Assembly (NCBI RefSeq): GCF_034064985.1 | Contig: NZ_CP139249.1 | Coordinates: 3,410,001-3,474,000 of the forward strand | Direction: 5' to 3' | DNA length: 64,000 nucleotides | From: Acinetobacter pittii | GTDB lineage: Bacteria > Pseudomonadota > Gammaproteobacteria > Pseudomonadales > Moraxellaceae | Shown here: piece after piece, positions 36,849 through 46,137 of the stretch | Numbering within the stretch: the stretch's first letter is position 1 | How the letters are laid out: each line of letters begins with the position of its first letter | Translations under genes and position numbers: made by a program | Notes under the pieces: generated by a model | The model's input: only the letters and a program-made list of their open reading frames with translations | Databases searched by the model: none | Told to the model about the DNA's origin: nothing

Positions 36849-39800
36849 ATGAAACGTATGTTGATTAATGCAACTCACGCAGAAGAAGTCCGCGTTGCAC
36901 TTATCACTGGTAATCGTCTTTACGATTTTGATTTAGAGAATCGTACCCGAGAACAGAAAAAATCCAATATCTATAAAGGCCATGTAACCCGCGTAGAACC
37001 ATCTTTAGAAGCTGTTTTTGTTGAATACGGCGCAGGCCGTCAAGGCTTCTTGTCTATGCGCGAAATTGCTAACAGTTATTTCCAAGCAGACCCACGACAA
37101 ACTTCAAACATTCGTGAACTTATCACTGAAGGTACTGAATTACTTGTTCAAGTCGAAAAAGAAGAACGTGGCAATAAAGGTGCAGCCCTTTCTACCTTTA
37201 TTTCACTTGCAGGACGTTATTTGGTTCTTATGCCAAACAACCCGAAAGGTGGCGGTATTAGTCGTCAAATTTCAGGTTCTGTACGTGAAGAATTAAAAGA
37301 AATTTTAGCTTCTTTAAATTTACCACGTGGTATGAGCGTTATTGTACGTACCGCTGGTATTGGCCGTACCCAAGAAGAATTACAGTTAGACTTACAGCAT
37401 TTGCTTGACCTTTGGGCTCAAATCCAAGGTACAGCGAGCTCTGGTCCTTCTCCAATGCTGGTTCATCAAGAAGCTGGTGTTGTTACTCGTGCTATCCGCG
37501 ATTATTTACGTGATGATGTTGCAGAAATTTTAATTGATAGCGAACAGGCTTATAACGAAGCTTATAACTTTGTTAAAGCAGTGATGCCTCGTCAATTAGA
37601 CAAACTCAAAACTTATACTTTAAACGAGCCATTGTTTGCTCATTTTGGTATTGAAAGCCAAATTCAAACTGCTTATGAACGTGAAGTAAAACTTCCTTCT
37701 GGCGGTTCAATTGTGATTGACCAGACTGAAGCTTTAGTTTCAATCGATATTAACTCTGCGAAATCGACTCGTGGACATGACGTTGAAGAAACTGCGCTGA
37801 ATACTAATTTAGAAGCAGCAGAAGAAATTGCTCGCCAACTTCGTCTTCGTGACATTGGTGGTTTAGTTGTAATCGACTTCATCGATATGACTAAAGAGCG
37901 CAACCAACGCATGGTTGAAGCAAAACTTCGTGAAGCAACTCAAAGCGATCGCGCACGTATTCAGTTTGGCCAACTTTCTCGTTTTGGCTTAATGGAAATG
38001 AGCCGTCAACGCTTACGTCCATCTCTTGAAGAAGCAACAGGTTATGTGTGCCCACGCTGTCATGGTACAGGCATGGTTCGTGACTTACGCTCACTTTCGC
38101 TTTCTATTATGCGTAAAGTAGAAGAGATCGCGCTTCGTGAACGTCATGGTGAAGTACAAGTAGAAGTACCTGTTGAAATTGCAGCTTTCTTGCTCAATGA
38201 AAAACGTCATAGTCTTGTTTATTTAGAACAAACTTCTAGTGTTCGTGTGACTGTTTTACCTCACCCGCACTTAGAAACACCTCACTACGAAATTCAGTAC
38301 AATCCAGATGGATTTGCACCATCTAGCTACGAACGTACTGAAGCAACTCGTTCAAGTGAAAAAGAGTTAGGTTATGAATCTTCTGAATGGCATTTAGAAG
38401 AAGCTGATCATGGCCATACTCATGCAGCCCCTGCTGCCAACACCGCAGCTAACCAAAAGAAAGTAAATCAAGCAGCTCAACCTGCTGCTCAGGCAAGCGC
38501 TCAAAAAGCAGCAAGCCCATGTGCATGGTTAGAAAATCTTTTTGTTCAAAAACAAGCTCAAACAGTTGATCAATCTCGCTCAGCACAAAATGCTGCTGCC
38601 GCAATTGAACAAATGGTGAATACAGGCGCTGTTAGCCGTGGACAGTTTGGCCAAGTTGTAGCACCAGCTGTTGCTGAAGTTACTTCGGCTCCATCTAACA
38701 ATGCTTATATTTCTCAATCTCCTGTTAAGCAGGAAACACGTGAGAATGTTGAGAAAGACGATAAAGTACAACAGCAGCGTCCAAACAACAAAAAACGTAA
38801 GCACAAAGAGCAACGTGAACAACATCAACATCACCACAATCAAGAACCACAGCAACAACAGGTTCATGAAGAGGTTGTACAGTTATCACGCCAAGAGCAA
38901 CGTGAATTAAAACGTCAACAAAAACGTCAACAACAAGATCAGCCGCATGCGCAACATCAAAATGATGGGCAACAAGCTGAACATGCTGTACCACGTCGTG
39001 ACCGTAATAATCAACAACGTCCAAACCGCCCGAATCGCCACCGCGATCCAAGCGTATTAAATGAAAATCAAAATACGCCGGCACCAGCAGTTGTTGATGA
39101 AAAACAAATTAAGGTTGATTTGATTGATGCTCCACAGCATGAAGTCATGAATACAGCCTTAGTCATCAATGTTGATCAAGCACAAAGCGAAATTATTGCT
39201 TTAACGCCTGAGCAACATGTTGAACGTACTGAAAAAGCACCTGTTGTTGAAGCTACTCAAGAACCAGCTCCAGCACCAGTTGTGGCGGTCGAAGAGACGG
39301 TAACTGCTGAAGCAGAAGCTCCTCAACCAAAGGCTGAGAAAACTCAACCGCAAGTTCAACGTGCAAGTAATGATCCTCGTATGCGTCGCCGTGAACAACG
39401 CAATGCAAAACGTGCTAAAGCTGCTGCACCATCAATTGCCCCATCGCAAATTCCAACGTTGGCGCAATATACAATTGGTAGCTTGATCCGTCATGTTTAT
39501 GGTGAAGACTGCACAGTACTGATTGAACAGTTTGGTTTAGTTCCAACATTCAATCGTGCATTGCAGAAATTTGCAGAGCAATACGCAAGTACTCTAGTAA
39601 CTGAAGTCGCAGCTGAAGCTGAAGACAAAAAACCTGTTACTCGTGATGCTGAGCTTCCAAGCAACAAGCCTTCACAAGAAGCAGAACCTGCGCCAGTACT
39701 TCCGTTGACGCCACCAAAAGAAGCGACACCACGTGTTGCTAATGATCCGCGTGAACGCCGTCGTTTAGCGAAACTTGCAGCTGAACAAGCTTTTGAGCAA

Positions 39801-40172
39801 GTTAAACAACAACATTCTGCACCAGAAGAAGCTGCTCCTGTAGCGACGACTGTAGAAGATACCGTTGTTGCTCCTACTGCTGAAACACAAGCACCTGTTG
39901 AATCAAAACAACAACCGCTTGAGCTTGATCAGCAAGTTGAAGTAGTAGCTAATGTAGAAGAGACACCAGCGACAACTGTAGTTGAAGCTCCGGTTGCGAA
40001 ACAGCCAAAGGCAGCTGCAAAAGCAAAAGCAGCTACAGAACAGGCTGTAGAGCCAACTGAAGCTCCTGCCGAGAGTGAATCAGAAGATTCTAAAGCTGAT
40101 AAGGACAAACCAAGTCGTCCTCGTCGCCCTCGTGGCCGTCCACCAAAGAAAGCAAATCCTGTAGCTGAGTAA
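36849..40172 (+). CDS. rne: ribonuclease E
   Basis: 1107 residues from the ATG at 36849, which gives the universal [19 protein letters not shown] start. An upstream in-frame GTG is not needed. The catalytic half (1-510) has the S1 domain, the DIN active-site region ([23 protein letters not shown]) and the zinc-link CPRCHGTG near 400. The C-terminal half is disordered: Gln/His-rich ([13 protein letters not shown]), Pro/Ala/Glu-rich, with two NDPR motifs (about 839 and 963) and a terminal AT-hook-like RPRGRPPKK. It would scaffold the degradosome and bind RNA. It initiates mRNA decay and processes rRNA and tRNA. Confidence 0.96.
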   Translation: MKRMLINATHAEEVRVALITGNRLYDFDLENRTREQKKSNIYKGHVTRVEPSLEAVFVEYGAGRQGFLSMREIANSYFQADPRQTSNIRELITEGTELLVQVEKEERGNKGAALSTFISLAGRYLVLMPNNPKGGGISRQISGSVREELKEILASLNLPRGMSVIVRTAGIGRTQEELQLDLQHLLDLWAQIQGTASSGPSPMLVHQEAGVVTRAIRDYLRDDVAEILIDSEQAYNEAYNFVKAVMPRQLDKLKTYTLNEPLFAHFGIESQIQTAYEREVKLPSGGSIVIDQTEALVSIDINSAKSTRGHDVEETALNTNLEAAEEIARQLRLRDIGGLVVIDFIDMTKERNQRMVEAKLREATQSDRARIQFGQLSRFGLMEMSRQRLRPSLEEATGYVCPRCHGTGMVRDLRSLSLSIMRKVEEIALRERHGEVQVEVPVEIAAFLLNEKRHSLVYLEQTSSVRVTVLPHPHLETPHYEIQYNPDGFAPSSYERTEATRSSEKELGYESSEWHLEEADHGHTHAAPAANTAANQKKVNQAAQPAAQASAQKAASPCAWLENLFVQKQAQTVDQSRSAQNAAAAIEQMVNTGAVSRGQFGQVVAPAVAEVTSAPSNNAYISQSPVKQETRENVEKDDKVQQQRPNNKKRKHKEQREQHQHHHNQEPQQQQVHEEVVQLSRQEQRELKRQQKRQQQDQPHAQHQNDGQQAEHAVPRRDRNNQQRPNRPNRHRDPSVLNENQNTPAPAVVDEKQIKVDLIDAPQHEVMNTALVINVDQAQSEIIALTPEQHVERTEKAPVVEATQEPAPAPVVAVEETVTAEAEAPQPKAEKTQPQVQRASNDPRMRRREQRNAKRAKAAAPSIAPSQIPTLAQYTIGSLIRHVYGEDCTVLIEQFGLVPTFNRALQKFAEQYASTLVTEVAAEAEDKKPVTRDAELPSNKPSQEAEPAPVLPLTPPKEATPRVANDPRERRRLAKLAAEQAFEQVKQQHSAPEEAAPVATTVEDTVVAPTAETQAPVESKQQPLELDQQVEVVANVEETPATTVVEAPVAKQPKAAAKAKAATEQAVEPTEAPAESESEDSKADKDKPSRPRRPRGRPPKKANPVAE

Positions 40173-40202
40173 ATCATTTGCTCAATTGCAGCTAATTTAA
40201 AT

Positions 40203-40237
40203 AAACCTAGTCATTTCGATGACTAGGTTTTTTTTGT
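40203..40237 (+). terminator. terminator after rne
   Basis: Stem AAACCTAGTCAT / ATGACTAGGTTT followed by a run of T. Confidence 0.92.
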
Positions 40238-40363
40238 TATTTTTAACCAATTAGGTTGATTGCACTAGAAGAAAAGTTTTAAAAGCATGGTGAACCATGA
40301 AAAATACTGTACTTTTGCCAACGCAACCTTTTTTGGATTGATCGAAAAATAAATAGGATTGAT

Positions 40364-42205
40364 ATGAGCCAGACAACACAGACCGATATCATTACGCTTG
40401 GGGATGTTGCCACTAGACTTCCTAGCTTTATTCCCAAAGTACCCCATATCCTGAATGGTCTTAAACAGGCTTATTTAAGAACAGCAAATACACCAACTGG
40501 ATTAGGGGTAGCTTTTGAGAAAGCTGTTAAGCGAAATCCAAAAGGTACTGCTTTATTATTTGAAGATCAAAGTTACTCATACGAAGCTTTAAATGAATGG
40601 GCTAACCAGATTTCTCACTATTATTTATCTCTCGGCGCACGTAAAGGCGATGTGATTGCCGTAATGGTTGAGAACCGTTCTGAGCTTATTGCCACTATTG
40701 TGGGCTTAGCTAAAATTGGGGTAACTATTGCGCTTGTAAATACATCTCAAGTCGGTAAAGTTCTCGCTCATAGTATCAATCTTGTAAAACCAATTGCAGT
40801 CATTGCGGGCGAAGAGGTCCGTGCTGCAATCGATGAAATTCGTCAAGACTTAAACGTTCCTAAAGACCGTTTCCACTGGTTTGCAGATCAGGCTACTCGT
40901 CAAGATGCAGGAACAGCACCTCAAGGTTATGCCAATCTTGCAATAGAAATTGATCAATTCCCGAAATTCAATCCATCAACCACACATTCTGTTCATGGAA
41001 ATGATGGTCTGTTTTATATTTATACTTCGGGAACAACAGGCTTACCAAAAGCAGTTATTTTTAAACATAGTCGCTGGACACTGGCCTATGGTACTTACGG
41101 CCACATTTTAAACCTTGGCCCAGATGATGTGATGTATGTCACTTTGCCGCTCTATCATGCAACAGGCGTAGTTGTTTGCTGGTGTGGTGTGATTGCAGGA
41201 AGCGCTACCCTTGCCATCCGACGTAAATATTCAACCAGTGCATTCTGGAAAGATGTACAGAAGTTTAATGCGTCTGCAATCGGCTACGTAGGTGAACTTT
41301 GCCGTTACTTAATGGATGCCCCAACTACAGAACTCGACCGTGCCCACCGCGTAACCAAAATGATTGGTAACGGCATGCGTCCAAACATCTGGGATAAATT
41401 CAAACAGCGTTTTGGTGTGCAAGAGGTTCTAGAGCTCTATGCTTCCAGTGAAGGCAACGTTGGCTTTAGTAATATTTTCAACTTTGACAATACGGTAGGC
41501 TTCTCTCCTATGCCGTATGCGGTCATTCAATTTGATAAAGAAAAGAATGAGCCTGTACGCGATAAAAATGGCTGGTGTAAAAAAGTTAAAGCAGGTGAAG
41601 TCGGTTTATTGGTAGGCAAAATTACCAGTCGCTCTCCATTTGATGGCTATACCGACCCAGAAAAGAATAAATCTGTGATTATGCAAGATGTCTTTAAAAA
41701 AGGTGACTCATATTTCAACACAGGTGATCTTGTTCGTAATATTGGTTTCCGTCATGCTCAGTTTGTTGACCGCTTAGGTGATACCTTCCGCTGGAAAGGC
41801 GAAAATGTATCTACCACCGAAGTTGAAAACATGGTGTGTGAATATGACAAGATCGCTGAAGCTGTGGTTTACGGTGTAGAAATTCCAAATACTAATGGTC
41901 GTGCGGGTATGGCAGCAATCACACTTGCTGATGGTGCCGAGTTAAATGACGCTGATTTAACAGAAATGGTGACTGTATTTAAAAAATGCTTACCTGCTTA
42001 TGCGGTACCAGTGTTTTTACGTATACAAGCTAAAGTTGAAACTACAGGTACTTTTAAGTACCAAAAGAATAAATTGAAGGAAGATGCGTTTAATCCAAGC
42101 AAAACTTCTGAACGTTTACTCGCTTTATTGCCTGGTGAAAGCAGTTACTGTGACATCACAAGTGAAATTTTTGACAACATTCAGGCATATAAATACCGTT
42201 TTTAG
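40364..42205 (+). CDS. long-chain acyl-CoA synthetase (FATP/FadD6-like)
   Basis: A 613-residue ANL-superfamily adenylating enzyme. The AMP-binding P-loop is YIYTSGTTGLPKAV (about 217-230), followed by LYHATG, the A5 block LYASSEGNVGF, FNTGDLVR, and DRLGDTFRWKGENVSTTEVE. The overall layout with the N-terminal RTANTPTGLGVAFEKAVKRNP matches very-long-chain acyl-CoA synthetases of the fatty acid transport protein group. It activates fatty acids with ATP and CoA, at or near the inner membrane. Single-gene unit between rne and the tRNA-Lys pair. Confidence 0.88.
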   Translation: MSQTTQTDIITLGDVATRLPSFIPKVPHILNGLKQAYLRTANTPTGLGVAFEKAVKRNPKGTALLFEDQSYSYEALNEWANQISHYYLSLGARKGDVIAVMVENRSELIATIVGLAKIGVTIALVNTSQVGKVLAHSINLVKPIAVIAGEEVRAAIDEIRQDLNVPKDRFHWFADQATRQDAGTAPQGYANLAIEIDQFPKFNPSTTHSVHGNDGLFYIYTSGTTGLPKAVIFKHSRWTLAYGTYGHILNLGPDDVMYVTLPLYHATGVVVCWCGVIAGSATLAIRRKYSTSAFWKDVQKFNASAIGYVGELCRYLMDAPTTELDRAHRVTKMIGNGMRPNIWDKFKQRFGVQEVLELYASSEGNVGFSNIFNFDNTVGFSPMPYAVIQFDKEKNEPVRDKNGWCKKVKAGEVGLLVGKITSRSPFDGYTDPEKNKSVIMQDVFKKGDSYFNTGDLVRNIGFRHAQFVDRLGDTFRWKGENVSTTEVENMVCEYDKIAEAVVYGVEIPNTNGRAGMAAITLADGAELNDADLTEMVTVFKKCLPAYAVPVFLRIQAKVETTGTFKYQKNKLKEDAFNPSKTSERLLALLPGESSYCDITSEIFDNIQAYKYRF

Positions 42206-42221
42206 TTCATTTTTTAGCTAA

Positions 42222-42281
42222 ACAAGAGGAAATCGTGCTTTTTATAGGCAATCATGCAAATGTTTTTAAATTTCCTCTTGT
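42222..42281. repeat. 12-bp inverted repeat between acyl-CoA synthetase and tRNA-Lys genes
   Basis: ACAAGAGGAAAT (42222-42233) and its exact complement ATTTCCTCTTGT (42270-42281) flank 36 nt. There is no T tract directly after, so it is not a classical terminator, though it may stabilise the mRNA end. Confidence 0.6.
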
Positions 42282-42305
42282 GTTAGTTGAATAACTTGCT
42301 AAAAT
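42278..42305 (+). promoter_or_regulatory. promoter of the tRNA-Lys genes
   Basis: TTGTGT (42278-42283) and TAAAAT (42300-42305) with 16-bp spacing, then a GC-rich ACGCGAC stretch as in stringently controlled tRNA promoters. Confidence 0.5.
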
Positions 42306-42325
42306 ACGCGACATCAAAACGATAC

Positions 42326-42401
42326 GGGTCGTTAGCTCAGTTGGTAGAGCAGCGGACTTTTAATCCGTTGGTCCCGCGTTCGAGTCGCGGACGACCCACC
42401 A
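42326..42401 (+). tRNA. tRNA-Lys (anticodon TTT), copy 1
   Basis: 76 nt with a full cloverleaf: acceptor GGGTCGT/ACGACCC, D-loop AGCTCAGTTGGTAGAGC, anticodon loop CTTTTAA (anticodon TTT at 42359-42361), T-arm GTTCGAGTC and encoded CCA. Decodes lysine AAA/AAG. Confidence 0.98.
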
Positions 42402-42423
42402 CTTATCTGTTTTGAACCTATTT

Positions 42424-42499
42424 GGGTCGTTAGCTCAGTTGGTAGAGCAGCGGACTTTTAATCCGTTGGTCCCGCGTTCGAGTCGCGGACGACCCACCA
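42424..42499 (+). tRNA. tRNA-Lys (anticodon TTT), copy 2
   Basis: Identical in all 76 nt to the first copy, 22 bp downstream, with encoded CCA. Probably one transcript ended by the following terminator. Confidence 0.98.
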
Positions 42500-42507
42500 A
42501 ATTCTAA

Positions 42508-42537
42508 AAAGCCTCTCAGTTCGAGAGGCTTTTTTTA
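42508..42537. terminator. terminator after the tRNA-Lys genes
   Basis: Stem AAGCCTCTC / GAGAGGCTT followed by a long T run. It may also serve the convergent LysR gene. Confidence 0.9.
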
Positions 42538-42562
42538 TTGTTAATGTATTTTAATTTTATGA

Positions 42563-43459
42563 CTAAAAGATGACGATGCACTTCTTATATAGAACATCCC
42601 TAGCCCATTCCATAAAGATTTCCAAACGTTTAGGAATATAACTCCGGTTCGGATATAAAATATTAAGTGGAAGTGATTGAGCGGTATAGGCACTTAGTAC
42701 TTCAACTAAAGTTCCCTGCTCGATTTTATCCTGAACATCGTAGTATGGAAGTTGGATAATTCCTAAACCTGCACTAGCTGCTGCAATATAGGCTTCCGTA
42801 TTATTTACGCTTAAAGCACTATCCATCATCACAGCTCCATCTTGATATAAAAATACGCCCTGTTTCTCTCCTACCGCTCCTGCATAGTTAATAAGTTTGT
42901 GTTGAGATAGATCTTCTAATTGTTCAGGAATACCGTACTGTTCTAAATAGTCAGCACTTGCACAGTTCACCATAATCAAGTTACCAACGAACTTCGCGAT
43001 CAAACTACTATTATCTAGCTGCCCTACTCGAACAACACAATCAATTCCTTTCTCAATTAAATCAGTAATGTCATCAGAGCTATGAAGTTGTAAATGGATA
43101 TCTGGATAACACCTATAAAAATCGGGCAGTTCAGGAATAATCACTTGATGCATGATTCGGCTGGGCATTGAAATTTTTAGCGTGCCACGATAATGCTGCT
43201 TTTGTGTCTGTATTAGCTGTTCGAGCTGTTCATAATCAAATAACAGGTTTTGGCATTCGGGTAATATTCTTTGTCCATCTTGAGTAAGGCTTACTTTACG
43301 CGTAGTACGATGAAATAAGCGTACTCCATAGTGAGTTTCTAACTGTTGAATAGCACTCGTCACTGTAGAGCGAGGTAAATCAAGCTGATTTGCCACTTCA
43401 CTAAAGCTTTGTCGTTTAGCGACTTCTGTAAAAACAAAAAATTGCTGCAACCGATCCAT
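42563..43459 (-). CDS. LysR family transcriptional regulator, divergent from an SDR gene
   Basis: 298 residues. The winged helix MDRLQQFFVFTEVAKRQSFSEVANQLDLPRSTVTSAIQQLETHYGVRLFHRTTRKVSLT is the CrgA-like subgroup, followed by the effector domain (LKISMPSRIMHQVIIPELPDFY onward). It is divergently arranged with the SDR gene across 112 bp containing a clean palindrome, the usual layout of a LysR regulator and its target. Effector unknown. Confidence 0.9.
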   Translation of the reverse strand: MDRLQQFFVFTEVAKRQSFSEVANQLDLPRSTVTSAIQQLETHYGVRLFHRTTRKVSLTQDGQRILPECQNLLFDYEQLEQLIQTQKQHYRGTLKISMPSRIMHQVIIPELPDFYRCYPDIHLQLHSSDDITDLIEKGIDCVVRVGQLDNSSLIAKFVGNLIMVNCASADYLEQYGIPEQLEDLSQHKLINYAGAVGEKQGVFLYQDGAVMMDSALSVNNTEAYIAAASAGLGIIQLPYYDVQDKIEQGTLVEVLSAYTAQSLPLNILYPNRSYIPKRLEIFMEWARDVLYKKCIVIF

Positions 43460-43500
43460 TTAATTGTTCGTATTTTCTGAATAGTTAAACCAAACTAGCA

Positions 43501-43517
43501 TAATTGATCAACAATTA
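43501..43517. promoter_or_regulatory. palindromic operator candidate between LysR and SDR genes
   Basis: TAATTG-ATCAA-CAATTA, perfect 6-bp arms around a 5-bp centre, placed midway between the divergent starts. A likely LysR-type binding site. Confidence 0.5.
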
Positions 43518-43571
43518 CCGCCAATCTAGACTAAAAACACATTAAAACAAGTCATCATAGGAACAATCATC

Positions 43572-44327
43572 ATGGCAACTCATACCCTAAAAGATAAAGT
43601 TGTACTGATTACAGGCGGTGCAAAAAACTTAGGTGGACTCATTAGCCGTAAATTTGCAGAACAAGGTGCAAAACTTGCGATTCACTACAACAGCGCTGAA
43701 ACTCAGCCAGACGCAGAACAAACGCTCGCAGTAGTTAAAGCATTGGGTGCAGACGCTGTTTTAATTCAAGCAGACCTAACGGATATTGATAATATCGAAA
43801 AGCTCTTCTTAGACACTAAGCAGCATTTTGGCGGAATAGATATTGCGATCAATACCGTTGGAAAGGTTTTAAAGAAACCGTTTTTAGACACCACAGAACA
43901 AGAGTTTGATAGCATGAGCGATATCAACTCAAAAATTGCCTACTTCTTTATTCAATCAGCGGGTCGTCATTTAAATGACAGCGGAAAGATCTGTTCAATC
44001 GTGACTTCTCTTCTTGCAGCCTACACTGGGCTCTATTCAACCTATGAAGGTTTAAAAGCGCCTGTTGAACATTACACTCGTGCTGCATCAAAAGAATTTG
44101 GTAATCGCCAAATTTCTGTGACTGCTGTTGCCCCTGGCCCAATGGATACACCATTCTTTTATGGACAGGAATCTGCCGAAGCTGTTGCTTACCACAAATC
44201 AGCTTCAGCTTTAGGTGGACTCACCAAAACTGAAGATATTGAACCTCTAGTTCGCTTTTTAGTAACCGATGGTTGGTGGATTACAGGACAGACAATTTTT
44301 GCAAATGGTGGCTATACCACTCGCTAA
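43572..44327 (+). CDS. short-chain dehydrogenase/reductase
   Basis: 251 residues. The Rossmann start LKDKVVLITGGAKNLGGLISRKFAEQGAKLAIHY carries the TGxxxxxG cofactor motif. NTVGKV replaces the usual NNAG. The catalytic Ser is in IVTSLLAAYTGLYSTYEGLKAP, where the YxxxK is Y-EGL-K. APGPMDTPFF and the closing DGWWITGQTIFANGGY complete the fold. It is an NAD(P)-dependent oxidoreductase with unknown substrate, probably controlled by the divergent LysR protein. Confidence 0.9.
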   Translation: MATHTLKDKVVLITGGAKNLGGLISRKFAEQGAKLAIHYNSAETQPDAEQTLAVVKALGADAVLIQADLTDIDNIEKLFLDTKQHFGGIDIAINTVGKVLKKPFLDTTEQEFDSMSDINSKIAYFFIQSAGRHLNDSGKICSIVTSLLAAYTGLYSTYEGLKAPVEHYTRAASKEFGNRQISVTAVAPGPMDTPFFYGQESAEAVAYHKSASALGGLTKTEDIEPLVRFLVTDGWWITGQTIFANGGYTTR

Positions 44328-44330
44328 AAT

Positions 44331-44364
44331 CAAAAAAGCCGCATCTCATAGTGCGGCTTTTTAG
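44331..44364. terminator. bidirectional terminator between SDR and hemW
   Basis: Stem AAAAAGCCGCA / TGCGGCTTTTT with a short loop, between convergent genes. Confidence 0.9.
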
Positions 44365-44372
44365 TTTGCTTC

Positions 44373-45527
44373 TTACAAGAACTCTTCTAGTACCGAATTT
44401 AAGAAAATATGCCCCTGTTCGGTACAAGACAAACGAGAACTATCCTCTACCAATAGCTTTCTAGCTCGTAGTGAAGTGAGTAAGTGATTCAAGTGATCTA
44501 AGCTTAAACCTGTACGCTGCTCATATAGCTCAGCTTCTACACCATCATTTAGACGTAAAGCGTTCATCATAAACTCAAAAGGTAGCTCTTCTGCCTCAAT
44601 CTTTTTCATTTGCAAATGTTCGGCTGGAACCTTAGCCAAATAGTCTTTTGGCAAACGAGTCTTTTGAAAACGATACACGCCATCAGGTTGTGTGACTTTG
44701 CCATGTGCCCCTGCACCAATCGCAAGGTAATCACCAAATTCCCAATAATTTAAATTATGGGCTGACGGTTGTTCTTTACGCCAAGCCGATACTTCATAGT
44801 TTATAAAACCATTGGCTTTTAGATAAGCCTCACCCTGCTCTTGAATGTCTTCCAGCACTTCATCTAGAGGTAAAACGGGTTGGGTACGGAAGAATACCGT
44901 GTTTGGTTCAATAGTAAGTTGATACCAACTAATATGTGTCGCGCCATGCTCTACAGCCGCCTTTAAATCATAAAGCGCTTGCTCTAGTGTTTGCTCAGGT
45001 AGACCATGCATTAAATCGACATTAACCCGCTTAAAGCCTGCTTGTCGTGCCTGCTCAATTGCATCCATAGCATTGTTAGCTGAATGAATACGCCCAAGCT
45101 TTTGCAAGTGCTCTGTATTAAAAGTCTGCACACCAATCGATAAACGATTAATACCTGCGTCTAAATAGCCTGCAAACGGGTCATGTTCTAGTGTTCCAGG
45201 ATTTGCCTCTAGGGTGATTTCACAGCCATCTTCAAATTTGAGCAATGACTTAAGCTGTTCAAACAACCACGCATAGCCTTTAGCAGAAATAAGTGAAGGC
45301 GTTCCACCACCAATAAATACGCTGTGAATTGAACGTCCCTGTGCCATGCCAACTTGAGTTTCAAAGTCGGCCACCAACGCTTTTAAATAGGTTTGCTCGA
45401 GTTCTGCCGAAAGCGCTCCATCAGGCACCGCATGCGAATTAAAGTCACAATATGGACATTTACGCACGCACCAAGGCATATGAATATATAAAGATAGAGG
45501 AATAGAAGCAGGGTTTAATACGGCCAA
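44373..45527 (-). CDS. hemW: radical SAM heme chaperone HemW
   Basis: 384 residues. The radical-SAM cysteines are CVRKCPYCDF (CX3CX2C, near 20-29), followed by GGGTPS, LEANPGTLE and RLSIGVQTF, all typical of HemW (formerly HemN-like YggW). It binds heme and inserts it into respiratory enzymes. Distinction from coproporphyrinogen dehydrogenase HemN rests on the short length and the missing N-terminal arm. The frame is best opened by a TTG at 45527. No ATG occurs before the SAM motif region except one that would remove the N-terminal strand. Confidence 0.88.
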   Translation of the reverse strand: MAVLNPASIPLSLYIHMPWCVRKCPYCDFNSHAVPDGALSAELEQTYLKALVADFETQVGMAQGRSIHSVFIGGGTPSLISAKGYAWLFEQLKSLLKFEDGCEITLEANPGTLEHDPFAGYLDAGINRLSIGVQTFNTEHLQKLGRIHSANNAMDAIEQARQAGFKRVNVDLMHGLPEQTLEQALYDLKAAVEHGATHISWYQLTIEPNTVFFRTQPVLPLDEVLEDIQEQGEAYLKANGFINYEVSAWRKEQPSAHNLNYWEFGDYLAIGAGAHGKVTQPDGVYRFQKTRLPKDYLAKVPAEHLQMKKIEAEELPFEFMMNALRLNDGVEAELYEQRTGLSLDHLNHLLTSLRARKLLVEDSSRLSCTEQGHIFLNSVLEEFL

Positions 45528-45643
45528 GGAGCAGGTCCAATTTACACAATATTTCTATTTTAACATGACTGCATCAATGGGCTTATGAAAACATACCTTA
45601 ATTGCTTTAGACTAAATTTAAATAATCTTAAATATTGATAAAA

Positions 45644-46105
45644 ATGATGAAATTCTCTAGCCAACTTTTCCTATTTTTACCCTTAGCTTTGGGAATCGGT
45701 GTTGCCATGGCTTTTCAAACCGCAATTAATGCTCAGCTTCGTGAGCAGTTACATTCACCATTGCAAGCAGCATTATTATCTTTTTTCATAGGTACTATTG
45801 TTTTAGCAGTTATGGTTTTCTTTCAAAGTGCCGAGAAGCCTACATTAAGTGAAATATCAAATATTCCATGGCTTCTTTGGACAGGAGGATTCCTTGGGGT
45901 TTATGCAATTAGCATGAGCATTTATACTGCACCTAAGCTTGGTTTTTTAACCTTTACAGGGCTAGTTGTTTTTGGGCAATTAGTGATTTCTATGTTACTT
46001 GATCATTTTGGCTGGTTAGGTACAGAAAAAACACCTGTTACATGGCAACGGTTTCTTGGTGGAGTCATCATCTTTGTTGGTGTGGTACTCACTTTGCAAC
46101 GTTAG
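45644..46105 (+). CDS. YdcZ-type (DUF606) DMT superfamily membrane protein
   Basis: About 153 residues from the ATG at 45644 with four to five predicted membrane helices (LFLPLALGIGVAMAFQTAINAQL, LLSFFIGTIVLAVMVFF, WLLWTGGFLGVYAISMSIY, FTGLVVFGQLVISMLLDHFGWL, FLGGVIIFVGVVLTL). The AINAQLR and GGFLGVYAIS blocks are typical of the DUF606/YdcZ branch of the drug/metabolite transporters. Substrate unknown. It lies 32 bp before abeM on the same strand, so they may be co-transcribed. Confidence 0.82.
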   Translation: MMKFSSQLFLFLPLALGIGVAMAFQTAINAQLREQLHSPLQAALLSFFIGTIVLAVMVFFQSAEKPTLSEISNIPWLLWTGGFLGVYAISMSIYTAPKLGFLTFTGLVVFGQLVISMLLDHFGWLGTEKTPVTWQRFLGGVIIFVGVVLTLQR

Positions 46106-46137
46106 CTTCATTTTTATATTTATAAAGAGTACCTTTT

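Noticed and set aside
42326..42499. Twin tRNA-Lys genes as an integration (att) site
   Set aside because: Both copies are complete, and no integrase or mobile genes follow. Simple tandem duplication explains it.
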